DNA from: Rotaria sordida
Lineage: Eukaryota; Rotifera; Eurotatoria; Philodinida; Philodinidae
Direction: 5' to 3'
DNA: 64,000 nucleotides
NCBI GenBank assembly: GCA_905250125.1
Contig: CAJNOL010000580.1
Location: 57,596-121,595, forward strand
Numbering within the stretch: the stretch's first letter is position 1; each line of letters opens with the position of its first letter. This document shows positions 37,424-48,290 of this stretch, in pieces. The notes under the pieces are model-generated. The model did no database searches. It was not told the origin of the DNA and saw nothing but the letters and a program-made list of their open reading frames with translations. Made by a program: the position numbers and the translations under genes.

Positions 37424-40400
37424 ATGACATCATTTAATATAAAGAATTCTCTTATTGAAAGATTAGCAAAGCAGAGTTATTTATCTGATAATGATCGACC
37501 AGATTCAGAAGAACGATCAAGACGATCAACTATTGCAGCTTATCCTTGGGTGAGATTTTCATTTTTTAAATTAAAATTAAAAATAGAAAGGTTATTCAAT
37601 TGTCAAGTATTTTTTTGTTAATATATATTTATTTATTTATTTCTATTTATCTATCTATAGATGAATAAATTCAAGCCATTTATATATGGAGCGAAGTAAG
37701 TTAAGATTTGAAATAATCAATTTCTATATAAGAATAGATTTATTTATATTAGAGTTTGTTAAAATAAAAATAATATTATTTATTATCTTTATTTATATTT
37801 TTGTTTTATTTCTATTTAATAAAATTTTTTTTTAAATATCGAAATGAGTGTAAATAAAACGTGATAAATTTCTATTCGAAATATCTAATAGATTTTAAAA
37901 AATCGATTTCAATAGAAATAAAAATAACTCGATCGATTTAACATATATTATAGGAAGAGAAGAATATTTATTCAAATAAATAAATAACACTTTGCATTTA
38001 TTCATTATTTATTCATTCGAATTTTGAAAAAAACAAAAAAACAAACTCTTTTAGAAATAAATAAATAAAATCGTTATATTAATATAATAAATCATTTGAA
38101 TAGTTAGAAAAATATTGATAAAAATAAAATTTAATTTAATTAAGTTAACCATTTTCTGCTCTTTTTTTTCTCATTTGAAATATTTCTATAGTTTTATAAT
38201 GAAATTATTCTCGATTTAAGATAATAATTAAATATAATTATTTTTCATTTTAAAAAAAATCTTATTTTTTGTTTGAATTATATTGAAATAATTAAGAAGA
38301 ATTTTTCAAAAAAAAGTAAAGATTTTATATTATTTAAATAGATTTAAAGAATAGTTTTCATATTGATTGAATTAAAACAAATTAACTTTGATATTAAATC
38401 TTTGTTCTTCTTGCTTTTTCAAAGGTTATTTCAATAGTTAACTATCTTGTTAGATTTAGTAAAATATTCGTTATTTATAATATAAATCGATTTCTAGATA
38501 AACTTATATTGATTTATCTTATTATATATAAAGATTGAGAGTTAAGATAATTTATTATTTTAATAATCTATCCTAGATATATTCATCATATTCACCTCAA
38601 TTATTTTAATACAAATTTATTTCTTTTTAGTCAACAATCGATAACAAATTATTTCTATTTCATTCAATTTGAATTTATTTTATCGAAAATCTATTTTTAA
38701 CTCTTAGATAGAAACTTTCTATAAGACGAAATAATAATAAAATATTTTCGAATTATCGATTAAAAATAAAAAAAAAAAAAATTTATTCGAATAGGATATT
38801 TATCGATATAGTTAAACAAATAAAAGATAAGAATATATAAAATAGATTTTATTTCTATTGATATTATCGATTAAAAACTATTATTTTTATTATATTTATA
38901 AATATAGAAATGATGATGTACCTGATTGTTACAATCGAGTTCGTTATATTCGAGATTGTTGTAAAGTATTGTCTGATCTTTCTAAAACAGATAAAGATTT
39001 TGTAAGTTAAATAATTTAATTTAATTTAATTTAATTTAAAAAATCAAATGTTTAGTCAAATAAAAGTGTTGATAATGATCTATCAAAATCATTGAAAGAA
39101 TTTCGTTTGAGTGATGTTGCACGTTGTTATCGTTCTCCATATGGAACAAATGGTGATTTATCGATTTTAAATCAAACAATTGATGATTTAATTCAAATAC
39201 ATGATTTTATTGATTCAAAAAGAAAAGAATGGTTTGAACAATTTAAAAAAATAATTGAACAAGCTAGAGATAAACAAGTATTTATTTATTTCTATATCTA
39301 TTTATTTATTTATTTATTTATTTATTTCTAAAATAAGTCAACTATTCGTCAAACAATGACTGAACTAAAAGATAATTATGAAAAAGCTCAACGAAAATTA
39401 GAAACAGCTGATGCTAATTTAAAAAAGTATTATCTAGATTTGATTAATTTAAATAAAAAATTTTCTCATTGTTTTTTTGTTAAGATTTCAAACACGATCT
39501 GATCGTTTAACATTAGCAAATTTTGATGAACGTTTACGTGAATTAGAAGATATTCGTTGTGAATGTGAACAATCTCGAACATTATCACGTGATTTATATG
39601 CAACTGAAACATATAAAACAGCAAGTGATGAACATTCAATTACAGTTAAACTTTTTTATCAATATTTATATGAAGAAAATCAATTTTATAATAATATATC
39701 TCGATATTTATCATCAAAAATGCCTGATATTGAACAAAGATTAGAAAATGATGAATTAATACCATTATTTGGTTATGATCTTGTAAAACATTGTTCAAAA
39801 AGAAAAGATACATTAATTGCTTATCCTATTGAAATATCAATTCGTCTATTAGAAAATTGTTTAAATGAAGAAGGTCTTTTTCGTATTGCACCATCACAAG
39901 TTAAACAAAAAAAATTTGTTGCTGAACTTAATTTACAAACAATTGATAGAGGAACAACATTAAATGAACTTAATTATGATCCACATGTTCCTGCAAGTAC
40001 ACTTAAACAATATTTAAGAGAACTTCCAGATTGTTTACTTACAACTGCACTTTTACCACAATGGAATGAGATTATTTCACTCAGGTTAACACTTTTTCTT
40101 TTTCTTTTTCTTTTTCTTTTTCTTTTTCTTTTTCTTTTTCTTTTTCTTTTTATTCAACTATCTTAATAAAATTTATTTTTTCTTCAAATTTAAAAAAAAA
40201 AGCAAAGATGAGAAAGTTTTGAATTGTTTTAAAGGAAAAAAAAATCTTTTTATTTTCTTAATTTAATTTTCTTTTAAATATTTAAATATAAATCAATATT
40301 TGACTATTATATAGATGATGAAACAATTTCATATCTATAATTCTATTAAGATATAGATAAATTTTTTAAAATAATTAATTATTATCAATCTTAAATAGAT

Positions 40401-42031
40401 TTAAAACAAATTATTATAGAATATAGAATATCATCATAAGACAATTTTATTTAATAAATCTCTCCAATTAGAAAGTTTTAAAATAAATAACAAAATTTAT
40501 TTTATTTTATTTTAGTAGTGAACAAGCTCGTTTACAACGAATTGGTCAATTAATAAATAAATTACCTGAAATAAATTATCAGAATCTTTGGTTTGTAATG
40601 TGTTTTTTTTGTCTATTTTGTTAATAAAAAAAATTGTTTTATCTCTTATAGTTATTTGGTTAATTTCTTAGCTCGTGTTGCTGAATATTCATCAGAAAAT
40701 AAGATGACACCAAGTAATTTAGCTATTTGTATTGGATGTAGTATATTATATGGAAAAGATCAATCATATTCACAAAATCAAACGATTTCAAATTCGTATA
40801 CAGCTGCTTCAATTATTCTTGAACTAATGATTATTCATCATAAACAATTATTTAATAGTTATTATCAACAAGAACAAACTTCGAAATCATTTAAATCTCA
40901 ACCTGATATTATTCCAACTGAATTTCATTCCGTATTAACTTTGGATTTTTTTTATTAAATAATTCAATTTTTTCGTGTTGTTTTTTTTTTTTTAGAAAAG
41001 TCGAAATGATTCAAATGAAAATTTGTTAGATGTTCAAAATATCTCTGTCTATACTCAACCGTATGTAATTATATTTTAAAAAAAAAGTAAAAAAAAGTGA
41101 CTAATAAATAAAGTAGATCTCCTGGAACACGTCGAAAAAATAAAGCACCTCGTCCACCTCCATTATCTTCATTTAATCAACAAACATCAGTTGAACAAAT
41201 AAATTGTGAAAATGTTTCATCTGATTTAAATTCGAATGATCAAACATCAAATGAATGTTTAACAGGTAATTAAATAAGATTTGAAAATGAATAAGAGAAT
41301 ATTGAAAAAATAATTATTATATTAAATAATAATAAAGAATCATCTCCACAATCTAATCAAATCAAGAAATTATGCAAAAGATTTGCAGGAGGTTCTTTCT
41401 TTTGTAATGCTCGCTTTTATTTCTATATATAACTATTTGTTAAATCAATATATTATTTGCTTTATTTATTTGTTATGTATTTAAACAATTATTATTTACA
41501 AAAACAAAAAAAGTAACCAACTTTGCTCATTCAATCATTAATAAAATATTTTATTTTATTTCAATATAAAACAATCTATTTAATCTTATTATTATATGTT
41601 TTTTTATTATTTCAGTGACAAGTTCATTAAGTTTTAGTCCAACTGATAAAACTCATCGACGTACATCAAGTGATGGAGCACAACTAGATCGTCCTGGAGC
41701 GCCGCCACCTCTTCCACCATTAAATATTGTTGGTTGTGCACCAATTGTTCAACCTAGACCAAAACATTCCTATCTATTATCAAAGACAAATAATGAACAA
41801 AGAATTTCTTCAGGAACAGAAGATAAAACAGTTGAAAATGAAACATCAACGGATTTGTCAACTGATTCAACATCGACAACAAATGATGGTGTTAATGTTG
41901 GAAAATTAATTTCACAAATAAATAATCGAATGGCTGCTGGAAAATTACCAAATACTCAAACAAATAATAATCGAAATTCTTCTTTTCGAAATAGCACTTT
42001 ATCGTCACCTGGAGATACAACTGATTTCTAG
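37424..42031 (+). CDS. BAR plus RhoGAP protein of the ARHGAP17/ARHGAP44/SH3BP1 group (11 exons)
   Basis: Exons: 37424-37549, 37661-37695, 38908-39001, 39056-39277, 39338-39426, 39485-40084, 40516-40590, 40652-40931, 40996-41060, 41117-41265, 41616-42031. All are GT-AG with continuous phase, giving 716 aa. Residues ~1-260 form a helical BAR domain (membrane curvature). About 285-480 is RhoGAP, with the Arg finger at R322 in EEGLFRIA, then LKQYLRELPDCLL and NKMTPSNLAICIG, matching the RICH1/Nadrin group, which inactivates Rac/Cdc42. The C-terminal tail is disordered, with proline motifs (APRPPPL, PGAPPPLPPL) expected to bind SH3 domains, and Ser/Thr-rich stretches. ATG 37424 is chosen because BAR sequence begins soon after. 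The gene appears intact. Intron 2 is about 1.2 kb; the others are mostly 50-430 bp. Confidence 0.92.
40092..40152 (+). repeat. (TTTTTC)n microsatellite in the RhoGAP gene, next to a splice donor
   Basis: About ten copies of a six-base unit start 7 bp after the exon 6 donor (40085). If the intron were retained the tract would read as alternating Leu-Phe. Being pyrimidine-rich on the coding strand, it could be bound by splicing factors, but this is inference. Confidence 0.9.
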
Positions 42032-42460
42032 TCTTTTATCATCCGGTGATCATTTTATTATCATCAGTGACTTATTTAAACTAATTTCATTAATTATTAT
42101 CTTTTCTTTTCTTTTCCTTTTTTATTTCATCGATTATCTTATATAAATATAAATCAATACATTTATACTATTCGTAATCAACTCAAACAAAAAATTTAAA
42201 ATTTTTTTTTTTTTCTTTTCAAATTAAATCTTCAATAAGAATTCTTCTATTAATGATAAAATCTATTCATATGTCAAACAATAATTATAAATAGGTATTA
42301 TCTTCATTCAACAAATTTTTATTCGGCAATAAAAAAAAAAATCTCTTTAATCTTCTTCTTTTTCATAGATCAATATTTAAATAAAATAATTCACTTTTTT
42401 AAAGATTTTTATTTAAATCATTTCGTTTTAGTTATATTAATCTTAAATTAAATTATTAAC
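42032..42460. other. 3' flank of the RhoGAP gene
   Basis: AT-rich sequence, probably 3' UTR and intergenic. No distinct feature was found. Confidence 0.5.
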
Positions 42461-42462
42461 TA

Positions 42463-43895
42463 TTCTTCATTTCAGAGTTAAATGGATATGGACATTTTTT
42501 AAATAACTTTCAAAGAGAAAGAGAGAAGTTATCGGAATTATTCGTTCTATCTTGAGTTGAGATTAATCTGTCTTTTTACAAACTCGATCAAAAATTCTAG
42601 TCGCTTTTCTTAATGGATACGCAACGAATTTTGAAGATAAGCTTAATGCACTTTCGAACTTACATACTTTATCAACTATAACATAATTCATAGATAGTAC
42701 ACGTTTCTCTCTATCGATCTGGGTGTGAGGGCGAGGTCGAAAGTGATTTCAATTGAAAATATACAAAGATTTTTCTAAAGGCTACTTACAAAACATTTTT
42801 TAAAATCTTAGTAGTTAATAGACATTGCATACTAGAACTTTTTAATGGTCCTTTGTCTTTGTTATACGATTTATTAATCTTTAGAGTTTTTTCCTAGAGA
42901 AAGCGTCATTGAAGAGTATTTATTTGATGTTTGGTGTGGGAGTTAAGGAGTGGTGTGGGCATCAATGTGAGCATAGGTCTCTTGTTTTTTTCTTGAATCA
43001 CTGTCTCAGCCACATATCTTCGGAGAGTAATTGTATCTTGAATCGTATCGAGTTAGTTTGGGCCCATCTGAAAAAATATATATGTGATAAAAAGATCAAG
43101 TTTACTTTAACTGAAATGAGAAAACTGGAACAAGAGATGTTTATGGGTCAAATACAATGAAAGCAACCAGTTATATTAGTTACGTCCGACAATATTTATG
43201 TTGAAGAAACGGAAGAAGAGCTAAATGATCATAACGATGATGATTATAGTAGTTACATTACAGATAATATCGCGATGATTAATGATTTCTATGATGGATT
43301 TATGTGAACATCTTTAAATTCTTTTTGGCTGACCGATTTCGATTCAGGGAATTATTCCAATAAGAACAGCAATAAGATAAAAGTTGAGAAAAACTTTCTC
43401 AATATGTTAATTCATTATCATCAGAATAAGTTTAACGTATGGATTTTGATAACATTCTTTAGTAGAAAAAACATGCCGAAGATTAATAAATCATGTAGCA
43501 AAGACAAAGGACCATCAAAAACTTCTAGTACGTAATCTGTGTTAATTGCTAAAATTTTCAAAAATGTTTTGTCAGTAGCCTTTAGAAAAACATTTATATA
43601 TTTTCAATACAAATCATTTTCGATCTGGGCCTCATCTAGATCGATAGAGGAAAACCTAGACTATCTATCCATTATATTATAGTTGAGAAAGTATCTGGCT
43701 TCCAAAGTGAATTAAACTTATCTTTAAAACTTCTTATATATTCACTAAGAAAAGCGACTAGAATTTTTCCTCGACTTTGCAAAAAGATAGAGCAATGTCG
43801 ACTCTAAATAGAATGAAATATTCAGATTATTTTTCTCATTCTCTTTCAAAGTTATTCAAAAAATGTCCACAACCATTTAACTCTGAAATGGACAA
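42463..43895 (+). mobile_element. Tc1/mariner-like relic with ~410 bp terminal inverted repeats
   Basis: The left arm (about 42463-42885) and right arm (about 43475-43895) are diverged inverted copies, for example CATTTCAGAGTTAAATGG at both edges, AAAATTCTAGTCGCTTTTCT further in and GGTCCTTTGTCTTTG near the inner edges. TA lies at each outer edge (42461-42462, 43896-43897). The ~590 bp centre encodes the end of an IS630/Tc1/mariner transposase on the plus strand. The arms are roughly three-quarters identical, so the copy is old. TIRs of this length are unusual for the superfamily. Confidence 0.6.
42909..43306 (+). pseudogene. C-terminal part of an IS630/Tc1/mariner DDE transposase
   Basis: The frame 42909-43160 ends with NRIELVWAHLKKYICDKK, the conserved NPIELxW-xxxK block that carries the last acidic residue neighbourhood in IS630/Tc1/mariner transposases, followed by a helical segment (TEMRKLEQEMF). 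After a frame change, about 43175-43305 reads an acidic tail (VEETEEELNDHNDDDYSSY), as seen at the end of related rotifer proteins. The N-terminal DNA-binding and first DD residues are missing. Confidence 0.65.
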
Positions 43896-43897
43896 TA

Positions 43898-44333
43898 GTG
43901 GTAAGAAAATGAGACCTGTTGCTCGATCTGTAACAGATATATTCGATTGTTTTTCGGTTGCATGATTTTTGTTCCATCCTGTATTTATGATAAAAATGAC
44001 GTATTAGTGAAGAGAGTTATTGGAAAGAATTTTATTTTCCTAAAAGATTGTTTATTATCACATTCGAACCATTAATAGAATCTTATTAATGTTAATAAGA
44101 ATATATTCGAAAGAAGATTTTAATTATTGATCATGTAGTTTTATTAATTTGTCATAAGAAAAATTCCTGTTGTGTATGCAAAGTTACATTTAATTAATAC
44201 CTGTATTCGATCTTAATATAAAATAAATAAGAGAAAGAAAAAAAAAACTTTGTATTTGTTCGTTCAGATAACGTTTGTTTTTATCTTGTCTCTGATTTTT
44301 CTAGAGGTTTTAAATAAGAACAAGAATAAAATG
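43898..44333. other. AT-rich intergenic sequence
   Basis: Nothing supported between the mariner-like relic and the LINE target site. Confidence 0.5.
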
Positions 44334-44345
44334 ACGAAATGAGAT
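44334..44345. repeat. LINE target-site duplication, left copy
   Basis: ACGAAATGAGAT, identical to 47670-47681. It abuts the CATCATCAT tail of the LINE (the element's 3' end on the minus strand). Confidence 0.9.
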
Positions 44346-47338
44346 CATCATCATCATCATCTGTAGCATATCCTATTGGACGTTGCTTTCGCTACGAGAC
44401 CACGCCATTTCTGCCTGTCTTGGGGATTTTTCCAGGCGGAGAAGAGGCCTGGGTTGAATGAACGCAGGTCGTCTTCGACGGAGCTGATTCATGTGTGACG
44501 TGGTCTGCCTCGAGAGCGTTTCCATCTATGTGGTGATCCATTAATGTCTGCTTGTAGTGCTCTGGTGTGGTCGGAGAGGGATTGCCCCTAGTTATATGTC
44601 CAAGTTGTCGCAGTCGCCTACTTGTGATAGACGCGCTGATCTCAGGCTGTCCAGTACGTTCCCGGACTTCTTTGTTCGTGATGTGCTTTATGTATGGTAT
44701 ATGAAGAGTTTGTCTAAGACACTAGCTGTTGAAAGCGTCTAATTTCTTCTCGATCGAGTCAGTTATTGTCCAGATCTCTACGCTGTACAGAAGGACTGGT
44801 AGTATATAGCAGTTGTAAAGACGGATTTTGGTCTGTAGCGATATGCTTGAGCGCCAGATAGGTTTACCCAATGCCTTCATGCAATTCCGAGCGATTGCAA
44901 TCCTTCTGGCGATTTCTAGTATGCTGCTATTCGTTTTGTGAATCGTACAACTTAGATAGACGAATGAGTCGACCACTTCCACATTTTGGTCAAGTATAGA
45001 TAGTGCGTTGTTGTTAGTCAGTTTGGTTCCGGTTTCTTGAATTTTTGCCTTTGACCAGTTGATTTCTAAGCCCAGCGGAAGAGCTTCATGCTGCATGACC
45101 TCCAATACCAACAGAAGTACTTCTACAGTCTCAGCTAGAACTGCCACGTTGTCCGCAAAGTCCAAATCGGTGAATACTTCGTTATCCAGTGTAGCGCCGA
45201 GCAGCTCTCGGCGTATCGTTCGTTGGAGTAGCCAGGTCATTTGTGCCAGAAACAAATCCGAGGCAATTGTGTACCATTGGCGAACATCGCTTTTGACTTC
45301 GAACTAATCGGATAGTTGGCCATCGACTCGAACGCAGTTGAATGTGTTAGAATACAATTCCCTCATTAGGTCGACAATTTTCTTGGGAACGCCGAGACTT
45401 GTCAGTATAAGCCAAAGGGCGTTACGATCGATCGAGTCGAACGCTGCCTTGAGGCCAATGTAGGCAATCCAGAGTGAGTGGTTGTACTCGCGCCGTGTTT
45501 GAAGCAGAGTAAGTACTGTAAGGATTCTATCCACCATTGATCGGCCTGAGGTGTAGCTGCTTTGTTCGTTCCTACGTTTGGCCAAAAGCAAGTTCTTCAT
45601 TCTCGACAATAGAATTCGCGCAAATAGTTTGCCGGGGCAGGACAGTAGCGTGATGCCTCTGTAGTTTTTACACTCTTCTCTGTTACCTTTCCCTTTGTAG
45701 AATAATGTCTTTTTTGCAATCTGATGAGATGACTCTGGAACTCCAGACATTCTGGAAGATATTGGTTAGCCAGATACTACAGTCGACGCTTCCAGCTACC
45801 ATCATCTCAGGGATGATATTGCATATGCCAGATACTTTGCCGTTTTTCATTTTATTCAGAGAGTTGAAAACTTCCTACACCGTTGGTTTGCTACAATTGA
45901 TCACTGGGTCTTCGATAGCCGATTGGGCACCGGTAGTCAGTTCCTCGGAGTCGGATGCGTTGGGTCGATTGAAAAGTCCAGCGTAATAGTTGCGCCAACA
46001 TTCCATTTTTGATGATTTGTTGCTGATTAGATTGCCATTTGCGTCGACGATTGGGCTGCTGACGGATCGGGTAGCCTTAGCTAAGCGTCGAAAGTTAGCG
46101 AATGAGTGCCGCCTCTCCATCTCTCGCCATGTTGTCAGCCCATTGTTGTTGATCCAATTTTAGATTTGCCTTGTACTGTTTGCTCAATGTTTTATACTCA
46201 TCATACTTGTTGAGAAGTCTTGCTTGTCTCTTTTTCTCAACCAATGTGAGGATGATGTCGCTGACCCGCGACTTCTTCATTTGTTTGCGCATACCTAATT
46301 GCTTGGCTGCCACATCCTTGAATGTTTCCTTGGATCTGTTCCAGTTCGAGGTCTCTTCGGCTGCTAATGCGGCGAAGCGGTTGCTCATTTCTACTGCGTA
46401 TTGTAATTGCACTGCAGGATCTTCCAGCTTCTTGATGTTATAACGTAATGTGTGTGATTTTTTCTCGCCTGTGCGTTTTAACCTCAGCAACATTGTAGCG
46501 ATTACAGGTCGGTGTCCTGCGTCGAATTCCAGACTACGATAGACGCGGCAGTTTTGCAATGCGGACCATTTAGTGTTGACCAAAATGTGGTCGATTTCCT
46601 TGACGGTCACCCCGTCGTTTGAGAACCATGTGTACCTGTGCATATCCTTATATGCTTGAACCATGAACCACCGATTCTTAGACTGGCTCCCAAACAGAAG
46701 TTCATTAGTCTCTCTGTGTTGTCGTTTGGAGTGCCACTTTCATACGGGTCGATAACGTGTTCCATATTGATTCTTGATGTTTCCGTGGCAGCGTTGAAGT
46801 CACCGAGACAGACGATAAAGTCGCTTTGATGTATCGTCTTCGTTGCTTGTTCAATTTGCTGATTGAAGGCATCGTTGTCAATGTCGCTCGCCTCGTTCGT
46901 GGGGACGCACGCTACTATTATTAAGAGATAGCCAAAGTTGTGTTTGAATTTGGCCGTCAACAGTCTTTCACTAATTGAGTGCCACGAGATCATAGCTGCG
47001 ACGGCGGTTTGATTGAGTGCGAGAGCCACTCCTGCAGACTATAAAGCGCCAACAGTTGGACTAGACCATAAAATTGTATAAGAGTCACATGTTGTTTCGC
47101 CGATGCCGGGCTAGCGTGCTTCTTGGAGAGCCATCATGTTGATCTTTCCTTTCTTAAATTCTGAGACGAGAATGATAGCAACATCTGTTTCTAGGAGCGT
47201 TCTTATATTCCATGTACCAGTACGAAATAATTTCTTGGACGGAAATCGTTTTGCTTCAGGATTATAAGAGTTGTATGAATTTCGCCTGATGACGACCGGG
47301 TCGGCCTTACTTTCGACCCTGCCAGACTCGGGTTCCAC
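44346..47338 (-). pseudogene. LINE endonuclease-reverse transcriptase polyprotein, multiple lesions
   Basis: Order of pieces: 47338-46607 endonuclease (GTWNIRTLLETDVA, FIVCLGDFNAATETSR) with in-frame TAG stops near 47111 and 47040. Then, shifted, 46664-46095 (DGVTVKEIDHILVNTKW and DAGHRPVIATM complete the endonuclease). Then, shifted, 46120-45875. Then the RT at 45750-45304 (ECKNYRGITLLSCPGK, LKAAFDSIDR) and 45255-44722 (LDFADNVAVLAE). A degenerate tail follows (44720-44360). RT motif C is FADN rather than FADD, and motif B reads SDVRQW rather than SGVRQG, so the enzyme would be dead even if the frames were intact. Confidence 0.9.
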
Positions 47339-47669
47339 ACTTGATGGTCAGGATTCGTTTACGTCGTTGGTCATAACAGTATTTTGGTTTCGTCTCATAG
47401 TGAATTACGTAGGCAGAGAATTTCTCTGGTTCCTTGCCGGGAGAACGCAGGTAAGGTGGCTGACCGTTTACCAAGAAGATCTTCACGTCCGGTCTAGATC
47501 GGTCATCTGGTTACCGCCTGTATTGGCCATCGTTTTCAAGATTCTCGTTGCGCTCTAGGTGATTCTTCAGTCGGAGCTTTCATCACTGATGGCATAGCCT
47601 CAACAAGCAGTCCCGTACTCAGATGTTTGCCCCACACCACGACGAGGTATAGGACGAGTTTTGAGGGGA
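44346..47669 (-). mobile_element. RTE-like non-LTR retrotransposon (LINE), 3.3 kb, inactivated
   Basis: The element is bounded by a perfect 12 bp target-site duplication and ends, on its own strand, in a (ATG)n tail, as expected for target-primed reverse transcription. It encodes on the minus strand an apurinic-like endonuclease, a reverse transcriptase and a C-terminal region. It is far richer in GC than the host sequence. The layout (endonuclease then RT, short tail repeat) and sequence style fit the RTE/SR2-like group. CR1-type is the alternative. All frames are broken by stops and shifts. Translation suggests the 5' end lies near 47669. Confidence 0.9.
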
Positions 47670-47681
47670 ACGAAATGAGAT
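47670..47681. repeat. LINE target-site duplication, right copy
   Basis: ACGAAATGAGAT, identical to 44334-44345, immediately outside the 5' end of the LINE. Confidence 0.9.
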
Positions 47682-48290
47682 ATATAATGATAATCAGTCT
47701 GTTTTAATTCTATAAATGTTATTTAATTTAATGATGAAATAAAAATGTTTGATGAATATGAATTAATTGAAGAAAAAAAAGCACGTCTTTTTCTTTGAAT
47801 GAATAAGAAACAATTTTCGTATAAAAATAAAATCTAATTAAAAAAAGTAAATATTTAAATTGAAAATGAACTCAATTATCTATGATATTTATTTCAATAA
47901 AAATAATCAATATAGATAAACTATTAATTTATTTTTGTTATTATTAATCTTATTGATAAATATTGATAAATTATTAGAATATTTATTTCAATAAGATATT
48001 TCTTGTTTATTTCTATTAGAGATAATATTATTCAAGGATTCACGACGATATATTTATCTATATAGAGAATGTCATTCTCTTATCTTTAATATTTCTATTT
48101 GTTTTTATTGAGTTGATGCACTCTATAGAATAAGATAAAATTTTTTTTTCTTTTTTCATATATTTATCATATTTGAATGCGTTTAAAGATAAGTGAGAGA
48201 TGTTATTTAAAAATCCAAAATAATTGTCCTAAAGTGATATGTAAGATAAATTGATTGTAATTTTAAAAAAAAAAGAATAAAAATTTGTAG
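47682..48290. other. Upstream sequence of the GGT-family gene
   Basis: AT-rich with no distinct element. It must hold the promoter of the gene at 48291, shortened or displaced by the LINE insertion about 620 bp upstream. Confidence 0.5.

Noticed and set aside
42930-42960. GTGTGGG-type words considered as telomeric repeats
   Set aside because: Only isolated occurrences, and they lie inside the mariner-like transposase frame.
45059-47558. Several plus-strand frames across the LINE
   Set aside because: They are antisense to the recognisable endonuclease and reverse transcriptase and have no motifs.
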